Positions 1 to 7,440 of a stretch of DNA of 39,169 nt are shown one piece after another. Every line of letters starts with the position of its first letter. Position 1 is the first letter of the stretch. The stretch comes from an uncultured Bacteroidales bacterium (GTDB lineage Bacteria > Bacteroidota > Bacteroidia > Bacteroidales > F082), in assembly GCA_900318265.1 (NCBI GenBank), contig ONKA01000002.1:1-39169 (forward strand), read 5' to 3'. The notes beneath the pieces were generated by a model that searched no databases, was not told the DNA's origin, and saw only the letters and a program-made list of their open reading frames with translations. The translations under genes were made by a program, and so were the position numbers.

Positions 1-70
1 CCAGCTCGTTCTTCATCGAAGCATTGCCTTCAGCGGTCTTTCCGCCAAAGGTGTAAACGTACTTTGTCAT
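1..70 (-). CDS. ppdK: Pyruvate, phosphate dikinase, N-terminal fragment
   Basis: This is the 5' end of a leftward gene that runs off the left edge of the window. The 23 visible residues begin MTKYVYTFGG and continue with KTAEGNASMKNEL. That matches the very conserved N-terminus of pyruvate phosphate dikinase, the enzyme interconverting pyruvate, ATP and Pi with PEP, AMP and PPi in the cytoplasm. The catalytic histidine and the PEP-binding domain lie outside the window, so the call rests on the N-terminal signature only. A strong Bacteroidota promoter lies 58-88 bases upstream, so the gene is probably transcribed independently of the peptidase gene to its right. Confidence 0.85.
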   Translation of the reverse strand, partial: MTKYVYTFGGKTAEGNASMKNEL

Positions 71-127
71 TGTTTTAATTGATTATTAGTGATTTAACTT
101 CTTTTCTTTCGTTCAAAAATTAAGGTG

Positions 128-158
128 CAAAAATAGGGATTTGGTAGAAAATATGCAA
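128..158 (-). promoter_or_regulatory. Bacteroidota-type promoter for ppdK
   Basis: Read leftward, TTGC (155-158) is followed after 19 bases by TATTTTTG (128-135). This matches the Bacteroidota consensus of a -33 TTG-type element and a -7 TAnnTTTG box with ideal spacing. It is one of the two best promoter matches in the window. Confidence 0.7.
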
Positions 159-189
159 TAATGAGATTGGATTTTTTTTAAGTACCATG

Positions 190-225
190 AAAAAAGCCTC
201 AGAGCATGGCGCTCCGAGGCTTTTT
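190..225 (-). terminator. Rho-independent terminator after the first C25 peptidase
   Basis: GCCTC-A-GAGC pairs with GCTC-C-GAGGC around the loop ATGGC, with one A/C mismatch. The stem is flanked by an A run on the left and a T run on the right, so it could act in both directions. It lies just beyond the leftward peptidase stop at 246 and upstream of the ppdK promoter. Confidence 0.75.
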
Positions 226-245
226 ATTTCAGTGTTTTTATGGCG

Positions 246-3200
246 TTATTCCTTCACGAACTTCAATGTATTTATGGCACTTGCCGACTTCACGGTGACG
301 AAGTACATGCCGTTGTTCAAACCTTCAAGGTTGAGGGTGGTCATGCCCTTGGCATTGCTCTGCTGATAGACTTGCTGTCCCATGGCATTGAAGACCATGA
401 TTTCGCACTCCTCTTCGGGCAGGTTGATGCTGAACTGGCCGTGGTTCGGGTTGGGATAGATGGCCACGCCGTTCATCACGGTCTCTTGCGTGACGGTGAT
501 GGTGTTGGTGGGCGGGAAGACGATGTAGTCGAGCCAGGCACAGTCGCTACCGTTGTTGACGTAGTTGTCCTTGCTGTAAGTCCATCTCAACTCATGCTGT
601 CCAGCCGTGAGGGCAAAATGCTCTTCACTCCAAGCGACCTCGCCTGACCAGTTGCCTTGCTCGATGTCGTCGATGAAGAAGTAGAGCATGTCGTAGCCGC
701 TTTCCGACGACACTTTCTTGAAGAAGCTGATTTCGCCCGCGTTGGGCACGTCAAGGGTGATTTTCAGCGAGGTGCTCGCATTGCTGCCGATGCTGCCCGA
801 TTTGACGCAATAGGTGCCTTCGTATGGGTCGTCGGTGAAGATCGTCCAAGGTCTCGTGGGGTCGTTCTCCCAGTCGAAATTGCTGAAGTCGCCGCTCTCC
901 CAGTCTTCGATGACATTGCCTACGGTGAAGACGAAGCTACCATTAGTGGAATAGGCGCCTGAGGTGACGTTGAAGCCGATTTCGTAGGCCGTACCCAACT
1001 CAACTGCCTCGGAGAGTGTGAAGACGAAGTCGGCAGTGAACTCTCCGTCAGCATTCACGGTGCCTTGCGGGAAACTGCCCTGTTCGAAGGTGATCTCTGG
1101 CAGGTCGCAGATGATGTTGAGCATGGTTTCTGGTGCAGCTGCCATGCCAGCGTTCTTCACGGTGATGTGAGCGGTGACGGTCTCACCCGGGTCGACATGG
1201 CCATTGCCGTCATTGTCATCGATGACGGTGCCAAGCACGGCAAACTCTGGAGCATAGAGACGAATGTCGAACTTGCTCTCCCAGGTGTCGGTGCCATCGG
1301 TGCAAGTTAAGGTGAAGTCGGCTTTGGTCATATTGGGCACGTTGTCGGCGATGTCCATGGCAAAGGCTTCGGCAAGTGTAGCTGTTGCACCACCATCGAG
1401 GCTGGGAATGGTCTCTGTGGCATCGGTGAGGGTGATATAGTCACAGTCGGTGTTGAGGGTGGCAGTGACGTTGTTGGCGGTCAGGGTACCCACATTTTTG
1501 ATTTGCAAGTCGAGTGCGATGCTGGTACCGAAGTCGGGCTGGGCGCCACCGCTGATGGCATAATTGTCATAAACGACATAGGCGCAGTTGCCAGGGATGC
1601 TGATCAATGGCAGGGATTGCGGCCAAGCATCGCAGCCCGTGACGACGAGGCTCATCTCGCCGACGAAGTCGATGGGCTCGGCAAACTCGATGGTGCCATT
1701 GCCGTCTTCATCAGTATAGCCTACGCCAATCATGTCTTCTCCATGGAACAAGGCGCAACGGAAGTTCTTCAAGCCTTGGCCGTTGTCGTTGGTTACGGTG
1801 ACATCCATCGTGGTCATGCCGATCAGGATTTCGGTGGCATAATTGACTTGGGGTGTTAAAGGCTCATCATGCCAAGGACTGACGGCTACATCGCCCATCA
1901 GGTTGAGGTCGTAGAAGTTCCAGCGCAGGGCGCCTTCTTCCCATTGTCCCGGGGCATTGACCCAAGGTGCTGTCTCAATCTTACTTTCTCTTAAGGCCAT
2001 GCCACCATAGGGGATGCGGTCGTTGTAGTAGGCGTCTTCTGTCTCGCGAGCTAGGTGGATAGCGGGGCCTTCGGTCTGGCCTTCGTTGAACCATCCGTAG
2101 CGTGAGTTGCCGAAGGTGGCCACGGCGAAGTTGGCGATCTTGGTCATGCGTTCCAAGATGCAGTCGCTGCTGAAGTCGCCGCAGATGCAGCCCGAGGTGT
2201 GGAAGAAGGTGTAGTTGTGGTCGACACCGTTCACTGCACTGAAGTTGTTGTTGGTGATATCGCCGTTGGTCCATCCAGCCACATAGTTGGTGTTGGCATG
2301 GCCGTCGTGGTGGACGTATTGTGTGCCTTGGTTGATGGCGTTGCGAAGCAGAGAACCGCTCCAGTTGCCTTCTTCCTCATAAAGGCGTGTGAAGTTGTAA
2401 TCTTCTGGGATGCCCGTGGTGGTGTAGCCGTTGTCGTCGTGCGTGCCGATGAGCAGTTCAAGGTATTGGCTGCCGTTGCTTTCCGGGTCGTCGTAGAGGT
2501 GCTCACCAGCCATGATGACGTCGTGGAACTCGCCCAGGACAGGTTCGGCTTGATAGGTCATGGCCTTGTGGAGCATGTTGTCAAGCTCGCTTTGGTTGCT
2601 GAAGCACATACGTCCTATGCCAATCTCGGGCAGCAGGTCGTCTTCACCAATCTCGCCCCAGCGGTTGTCGTTGTCATCGTTCCAGGTGCCGTCCAAAGCG
2701 GCGTAATAGAGGTCGGCGGGGATGTCGCTGTCGGTCTGATGGCTGCCGCCACTCAACACGTCGCAGTAGAAACCACGATAGGGGATGTCGGGCACGTCGC
2801 CGCCAAGGTTCACCATCATGATGCCGTTGTCTTCGTATTCTTGGATGATGTAGTTACGCAGTTTCTCTGCATTGTCTTGTCCGCTCATCGTGTTGAGGAT
2901 GGTCTCGAGGTCGACGACCTGGGTGCGGAGGCCACGAGCCAGATAGAAGCTGACGTAGTCGTCAAACGAGGCGACATACTGTTGCTTGGTGACCACGAGG
3001 AGGTCGTAGCCACCCATGGTGCGACCTCTGTCGTTGTAAGTCTGTAGCATCTCTGGATTTTGGGCCAGACGTTTGGCACGCTCGGCATTGTCGCCGTTGA
3101 GCCAAAGTTTGCGACATTGGTCAGCTTTGGCAGCTGCTGTCGTGATGCGAACGGTGGCCTTGGTGGCATAACGCACTTCACCGGTGCCAGGCACATACTG

Positions 3201-3647
3201 CACAGGCGTGAAGGCTGAGAAAGCGTAACCGATGCCGTTCAGGTATTGTGTGCTGAGCTTGCCGTAGGCTTGGGCAGGGTAGTTGCTCTTCGAGGCATAG
3301 AGGGCCTCGTCCTTCTCAAACTGACGGCGCACGGGGTCAGAGTAGGTGCGTGCCGACTGGTAAGGGAAGAGGTTGTGGCTGCCTTCCATCGTCTGGAAGT
3401 CGGAGAGTTCCACTTCGATGCTGACGGCTTCCGTGCCTTGGGGCAGCATGAGGCTGACGCTCTGCCAGGGCAGCGACGGCTGACCTGCAAGGGCGCTCTG
3501 CATGCAGTCCGTGAATTGGATCTGCTCGTAGCCTTGAATTTGGCTAATGCTCGGTTGATTGAAATAATAGGTCTTCTCGATGGTCTGCGCCGTGGCGAAC
3601 AGGGTGACCATCAGGGAAAGGATAAGGGTTAGGCTTAGTTTTTTCAT
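246..3647 (-). CDS. Gingipain-like C25 cysteine peptidase with T9SS sorting domain (paralogue 1)
   Basis: This encodes a secreted multidomain cysteine peptidase of 1133 aa. The start at 3647 is chosen because it opens directly with a signal peptide (MKKLSLTLIL...TAQ). The upstream 19 codons of the open frame overlap the promoter. Order of parts: signal peptide; propeptide-like region to about 200; peptidase C25 domain about 210-600; Ig/CARDB-like modules about 620-900; a MAM/jelly-roll-like module about 914-1050 beginning WESGDFSNFDW; and a type A CTD from about 1060 with YPNPNHG. The dyad visible by comparison with gingipains is His450 in GHANT and Cys487 in GCICGDF (gingipain C-x-x-G-D-F). 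It should be exported by Sec, then by T9SS to the surface. Substrate specificity cannot be read from the sequence. It is paralogous to the genes at 7441 and 10854. Confidence 0.9.
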   Translation of the reverse strand: MKKLSLTLILSLMVTLFATAQTIEKTYYFNQPSISQIQGYEQIQFTDCMQSALAGQPSLPWQSVSLMLPQGTEAVSIEVELSDFQTMEGSHNLFPYQSARTYSDPVRRQFEKDEALYASKSNYPAQAYGKLSTQYLNGIGYAFSAFTPVQYVPGTGEVRYATKATVRITTAAAKADQCRKLWLNGDNAERAKRLAQNPEMLQTYNDRGRTMGGYDLLVVTKQQYVASFDDYVSFYLARGLRTQVVDLETILNTMSGQDNAEKLRNYIIQEYEDNGIMMVNLGGDVPDIPYRGFYCDVLSGGSHQTDSDIPADLYYAALDGTWNDDNDNRWGEIGEDDLLPEIGIGRMCFSNQSELDNMLHKAMTYQAEPVLGEFHDVIMAGEHLYDDPESNGSQYLELLIGTHDDNGYTTTGIPEDYNFTRLYEEEGNWSGSLLRNAINQGTQYVHHDGHANTNYVAGWTNGDITNNNFSAVNGVDHNYTFFHTSGCICGDFSSDCILERMTKIANFAVATFGNSRYGWFNEGQTEGPAIHLARETEDAYYNDRIPYGGMALRESKIETAPWVNAPGQWEEGALRWNFYDLNLMGDVAVSPWHDEPLTPQVNYATEILIGMTTMDVTVTNDNGQGLKNFRCALFHGEDMIGVGYTDEDGNGTIEFAEPIDFVGEMSLVVTGCDAWPQSLPLISIPGNCAYVVYDNYAISGGAQPDFGTSIALDLQIKNVGTLTANNVTATLNTDCDYITLTDATETIPSLDGGATATLAEAFAMDIADNVPNMTKADFTLTCTDGTDTWESKFDIRLYAPEFAVLGTVIDDNDGNGHVDPGETVTAHITVKNAGMAAAPETMLNIICDLPEITFEQGSFPQGTVNADGEFTADFVFTLSEAVELGTAYEIGFNVTSGAYSTNGSFVFTVGNVIEDWESGDFSNFDWENDPTRPWTIFTDDPYEGTYCVKSGSIGSNASTSLKITLDVPNAGEISFFKKVSSESGYDMLYFFIDDIEQGNWSGEVAWSEEHFALTAGQHELRWTYSKDNYVNNGSDCAWLDYIVFPPTNTITVTQETVMNGVAIYPNPNHGQFSINLPEEECEIMVFNAMGQQVYQQSNAKGMTTLNLEGLNNGMYFVTVKSASAINTLKFVKE

Positions 3648-3683
3648 TGTATCTATGTTGATGATTATGCAAAATGTAATCGG

Positions 3684-3691
3684 CAAAAGTA
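3684..3691 (-). promoter_or_regulatory. -7 box of the promoter for C25 peptidase 1
   Basis: Leftward TACTTTTG matches TAnnTTTG and ends 36 bases before the ATG at 3647. The -33 region is poor (TTTCGC about 20 bases upstream). It forms a divergent pair with the box at 3753. Confidence 0.55.
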
Positions 3692-3752
3692 CATATTTCT
3701 GCAAAAACTGGCGAAATAATGGCGTAAAATTTTCGTTTTCAAGGAAAAGAAC

Positions 3753-3760
3753 TATCTTTG
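3753..3760 (+). promoter_or_regulatory. -7 box of the promoter for the calcium-loop protein operon
   Basis: TATCTTTG matches TAnnTTTG and ends 24 bases before the ATG at 3785. A T-rich stretch at 3730-3733 sits at -33 distance. The spacing argues against the in-frame TTG at 3758 as a start, since it is part of the box. Confidence 0.55.
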
Positions 3761-3784
3761 CACAACAAACAAAACTATAATGAC

Positions 3785-4960
3785 ATGAAAAAGTGTTTGG
3801 TCTTGCTGATTCTTTTGCTCTTGTTATGGTCTTGTAACCAATCTGATTGCAAGTATCCCAGTAGCGAGCTCGAAGCCTATGAATTTGATAATGAATATGT
3901 GTTATTTGAACTTCCGAAGGAAGAGGAAGTGTTGAATTATAAAAACGATTTCTTTGACTTTAAGGAAATTTACGATTTTGAACCATACAGGAGCAATGCC
4001 ATTTCTCCGCCTAGTGAGGATACTTTTTATTACGAGTGTTATGTTTTGAAAAACCATGATTTTGAAACAGGAAGCATAGGCGGTATTTCCAAAACAGATA
4101 TTTGGAAGCAAGGAAGTAGAGGAGACACACTGGCCATTTTATATAGATATCGCGATTTTGGCTATAATGGTATTAGTTTGGCTTTTTCGGTCGACAATGG
4201 TAATTCATGGGAATACTACTATACCGGCATTACCCAAGGCAAACCGCTATATGTCAAGTGGTATTCAAAGTATCCACTTATTGATGCGAATGGAAACATT
4301 GGAATTGAAGCCTGTTTGTTGAGGCAGTTTGATGATGCAGAGGAACCAGACATACGTCATGTTGCAGATACTTTGGTCAAGGATGGATTGTTTTTGATGC
4401 TTGATTTGGCAACACTTCGTAGAGATACCGATGGCGATGGATTGACGGACATCGTAGAGACTCGACTTCATACGGATTTGAATAACCCTGATACCGATAA
4501 CGATGGTATCCCCGACAATTTGGATTTGACACCTCGTGTTTCAGCACCAAGGACAGAGAAGACTTTGGCTTTGGAGGCTGCAATTAACAAAGATCGAAGG
4601 ATTTGTTTTGAATATGATCCGCATGGCGCAATCATACCCATGACAGAAGAGCAAGGGAACTATTATGTTAATGAGACCACCGATACTTATATGGTTGTTA
4701 CCGACGATGAAAATCTTTATGGAGTCCGTCCAAATTCTTCATTACGACTTGTTTTTGTCACGAAAGAAGAAAATGAGGCTTTTTTCGGCAAGTTTGACGA
4801 TGGCATGAAACGCTATTTCGTGACTCCCCTCTGCAAAGTAGACCATCGTAAAGACACCTATATTTTTTCAGTTAGTTCAATGAATTGGCACAATGCTTAT
4901 GTCGCAAAAAAGCGGAACCGTGGCTGGGACATCAGATTTACCTCGATAACAATTGAATAA
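3785..4960 (+). CDS. Secreted lipoprotein with paired thrombospondin-3-like calcium loops (paralogue 1)
   Basis: This 391-aa protein has a lipoprotein signal (MKKCLVLLILLLLLWSC, lipidated Cys17 predicted). The middle holds an Asp-box-like segment (VDNGNSWEYYYTGI). Residues about 212-245 carry two acidic D-x-D-x-D-G-x-x-D loops (DTDGDGLTD and DTDNDGIPD), the pattern of thrombospondin type 3 calcium-binding repeats. It is followed by two paralogues, sharing the Asp-box-like segment, the LEACLLRQ-type motif, the double loop and a PRTEKT-like tail to the loops. There is no T9SS CTD, so anchoring is probably by lipid. I do not recognise a named family; calcium binding is inferred from the loops. 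The DNA is visibly more A+T-rich than the flanking peptidase genes. Confidence 0.85.
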   Translation: MKKCLVLLILLLLLWSCNQSDCKYPSSELEAYEFDNEYVLFELPKEEEVLNYKNDFFDFKEIYDFEPYRSNAISPPSEDTFYYECYVLKNHDFETGSIGGISKTDIWKQGSRGDTLAILYRYRDFGYNGISLAFSVDNGNSWEYYYTGITQGKPLYVKWYSKYPLIDANGNIGIEACLLRQFDDAEEPDIRHVADTLVKDGLFLMLDLATLRRDTDGDGLTDIVETRLHTDLNNPDTDNDGIPDNLDLTPRVSAPRTEKTLALEAAINKDRRICFEYDPHGAIIPMTEEQGNYYVNETTDTYMVVTDDENLYGVRPNSSLRLVFVTKEENEAFFGKFDDGMKRYFVTPLCKVDHRKDTYIFSVSSMNWHNAYVAKKRNRGWDIRFTSITIE

Positions 4961-4988
4961 TTGAAGTTGAACACTTAAATTAAGGAAT

Positions 4989-6143
4989 ATGAAAAAATAT
5001 TTGAGTTTATTGCTGATTCTTTTGATTTCCGCCATTGCGTTCGCGCAGGAGGAAGAAGAAATAGACGACATATCGAATTATCCGAGCAAGGAAAAAGACG
5101 CTTATTATCAAGAATGGGGAAAAAACTATAAGCCTTGGAAACCTTTGGATGAAAACGAAATCATGGCATACGAAAATGCCTATTTTGCGTTGGAGGAGAT
5201 TAAGAATTTTACGCCATTTCAAGAAGGAGAGGATCACCAAAGATATTACTATGAGAGCCTAAAACCTAGGTTTGATGATTGTCCTGAACTTGCTGCCAAG
5301 ATTGACAAGCGACAGGTCATGAGATACGAAAAGAGAGACTCGATGGAAGCCATCGTGTATAAGAGTTATGAGTATTTTATGGCATCTGAACCGAGTATAT
5401 ATGTGGCCTATTCAGAAGACCAAGGACGGTCATGGACTTTTTATTATACTGGGATAACGCATTGCCAGCCACTTTGTTTCAAGCCGCGATCCAAGATGCC
5501 TTTGTTCAACAAGCAAGGCGATTTGCAGTTGGAGGCATGCCTGCTTCGCCAGATTTCTTCTTTTTGGCTGGGCCATGTGTCAGATTATGAATTGGTCAAA
5601 GACGGTCTGCTGTTGACCATTGACATGGAGACATTGCGCAAAGACTCTGACGGGGATGGATTGACGGATATTGAAGAGGCAAGGTTTATGACCGATCCTT
5701 TCAATAGCGATACCGATGGTGATGGAATTGCCGACGGTTTGGACCTGAATCCGAGAATGTCGGTGCCTCGTTCGGACAAGACGGCCGTTTATGAATACTT
5801 GATTCAGTTTTGTTTTGCGGATACTATTCCGTTGACCATTTCAGAGTTGTGTTATGCCAACGAAAAGACTAGAACGGTGAGAATTGTAACTGATTGTCCA
5901 GAACTTCAAGCTGTTCAACCAAGAACAATGCGCGTAATCGTCCTCTCAGAAGAGGATTATGAAAACTCTAGTAAGTATTTTGTGCCGATGGACAGCTATC
6001 ATTTGTCTCCTATGTTTAAGGTCGATGACGAAGAGGAAACTTATCTTGTTTCCGTTTCGGCTCGTTCAGGTTTCTGGGATTGTTTGGTAAAGAAAACAGA
6101 CAAGGGATGGAAATTGGGTGTGATCTCTAGCGGGATTTTTTGA
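4989..6143 (+). CDS. Secreted protein with paired thrombospondin-3-like calcium loops (paralogue 2)
   Basis: This 384-aa paralogue starts 28 bases after the preceding stop, so the two are probably co-transcribed. Its N-terminus, MKKYLSLLLILLISAIAFAQ, is an ordinary signal peptide without a lipobox cysteine, unlike its upstream sister, so it may be periplasmic or released. It has the Asp-box-like SEDQGRSWTFYYTGI, then LEACLLRQ, then DSDGDGLTD and DTDGDGIAD loops at residues about 217-250, followed by LDLNPR. The C-terminal 100 residues have no motif I recognise. The function is unknown; a structural, calcium-dependent role is inferred only from the loops. Confidence 0.85.
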   Translation: MKKYLSLLLILLISAIAFAQEEEEIDDISNYPSKEKDAYYQEWGKNYKPWKPLDENEIMAYENAYFALEEIKNFTPFQEGEDHQRYYYESLKPRFDDCPELAAKIDKRQVMRYEKRDSMEAIVYKSYEYFMASEPSIYVAYSEDQGRSWTFYYTGITHCQPLCFKPRSKMPLFNKQGDLQLEACLLRQISSFWLGHVSDYELVKDGLLLTIDMETLRKDSDGDGLTDIEEARFMTDPFNSDTDGDGIADGLDLNPRMSVPRSDKTAVYEYLIQFCFADTIPLTISELCYANEKTRTVRIVTDCPELQAVQPRTMRVIVLSEEDYENSSKYFVPMDSYHLSPMFKVDDEEETYLVSVSARSGFWDCLVKKTDKGWKLGVISSGIF

Positions 6144-6202
6144 GAATTTGGTTTTTGCATATAATCCGTACTATTGAAACATACAACAAACACAATGATG
6201 AC

Positions 6203-7381
6203 ATGAAAAACTATTTGACTATGTTGCTGCTTCTTCTGCTCCCTGCGTTTTCGTTTGGGCAGGAAAAAGAAGGATTTAAATACACCAGCAAGGAAGAAGA
6301 TGCGTATTACCAGAACAGGCATTACAAGCCGTTTGAGCCTTTGAGTAAAGAAGTTTTTTCGAATTATAAAGATGATTTCTTTGGATTTGAGGAGATAGAT
6401 AACTATGCTCCTTATTGTGATACACTGTCTTATACCCCGTTTCAAGACTCAATAGAGAAACATTGCCGATATTATTTTTGGCATGATTCTTTACGGCAAT
6501 TTATTGGTGGAATAGATAGATACAGAATTTTAAGATATGAGAAACAAGGTAGAATAGAAGCATTTGTATACGAGGATTCGAAGTATGTGAGGAAATTTTC
6601 TGCAGAGCCTGAACTTTGGGTCGCCTATTCTTCGGATGGAGGTGAGTCATGGGAGTACTATTATACGGGTATTGTACAAAGGCAACCGATTTTTGTCAAA
6701 TGGTATTCAAAACTGCCGCTGTTTAATGCTGAAGGTGACTTGCAGATAGAAGCTTGTTTGTTAAGGCAGATGTCATCATACATATTGCCGTTTGGTTCTC
6801 CAAAATTTAATGTGCCAAAAGACGGATTACTCTTGACCTTGGATTTAGTGACTTTGCGTAAAGATTCTGATGGCGATGGTTTGACTGACATTGTTGAGGC
6901 AAGATTTCGTACTGACCCCCAAAAAGCGGATACCGATGGCGACGGCATCCCAGACAATTTGGATCTAAATCCTCGATTTGCGTTGCCACGGACAGAAAAA
7001 ACGATAATAATGGAAGCGGTTATTGAGGATTATAATATAAACATCTATGCAGATACGCTGTCGGATTTACAAATTCCAGGGCCGAATTACGCCACAGATA
7101 CTACCGAAACTGTGATGATTGTTTCCAACAGTCCTGATATTCAAAGCATTCAGCCAAAATCGCATAGGATAATCATTTTAACGGAGGAAGAATATGAGTT
7201 CTTGAAAGAACCATTTGATGAAGATTTACCAAAAACAACTATTTCTCCTCTATTCAAAGTGGATGACATACCTAATGCATTAGTATTTCGTATTGACTAC
7301 GGTATGTCAGCGAAAAACTATTTTGTTGTGAGAATTGATAAAGGTTGGGCACTAAAAGTCATATCGGGTATAATCAGCTAA
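6203..7381 (+). CDS. Secreted protein with paired thrombospondin-3-like calcium loops (paralogue 3)
   Basis: This 392-aa third member of the cluster starts 59 bases after the previous stop. ATG 6203 is chosen over the longer open frame from 6140 because it begins the signal peptide MKNYLTMLLLLLLPAFSFGQ. It repeats the family layout: SSDGGESWEYYYTGI, IEACLLRQ, then DSDGDGLTD and DTDGDGIPD loops at about 219-252, then LDLNPR and PRTEKT. It lacks a lipobox and a CTD. A good hairpin terminator follows, so the three genes form a closed transcription unit. Confidence 0.85.
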   Translation: MKNYLTMLLLLLLPAFSFGQEKEGFKYTSKEEDAYYQNRHYKPFEPLSKEVFSNYKDDFFGFEEIDNYAPYCDTLSYTPFQDSIEKHCRYYFWHDSLRQFIGGIDRYRILRYEKQGRIEAFVYEDSKYVRKFSAEPELWVAYSSDGGESWEYYYTGIVQRQPIFVKWYSKLPLFNAEGDLQIEACLLRQMSSYILPFGSPKFNVPKDGLLLTLDLVTLRKDSDGDGLTDIVEARFRTDPQKADTDGDGIPDNLDLNPRFALPRTEKTIIMEAVIEDYNINIYADTLSDLQIPGPNYATDTTETVMIVSNSPDIQSIQPKSHRIIILTEEEYEFLKEPFDEDLPKTTISPLFKVDDIPNALVFRIDYGMSAKNYFVVRIDKGWALKVISGIIS

Positions 7382-7386
7382 ACTAT

Positions 7387-7428
7387 CAGCCCGCCTGAAT
7401 TCCTTCAAGCGGGCTGTTCATTTGTTTG
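7387..7428 (+). terminator. Terminator of the calcium-loop operon
   Basis: CAGCCCGC (7387-7394) pairs perfectly with GCGGGCTG (7409-7416) around a 14-base loop, followed by a T-rich run (TTCATTTGTTT). It sits between the convergent stops at 7381 and 7441 and has no T tract on the leftward side. Confidence 0.7.
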
Positions 7429-7440
7429 TGTCTATGGGGA

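Noticed and set aside
2199-3047. Long rightward open frame opposite C25 peptidase 1
   Set aside because: It is Val/His/Asp-rich without motifs and lies antisense to the catalytic domain of a clear gene; the same pattern of shadow frames occurs opposite the sister peptidases and dnaX.
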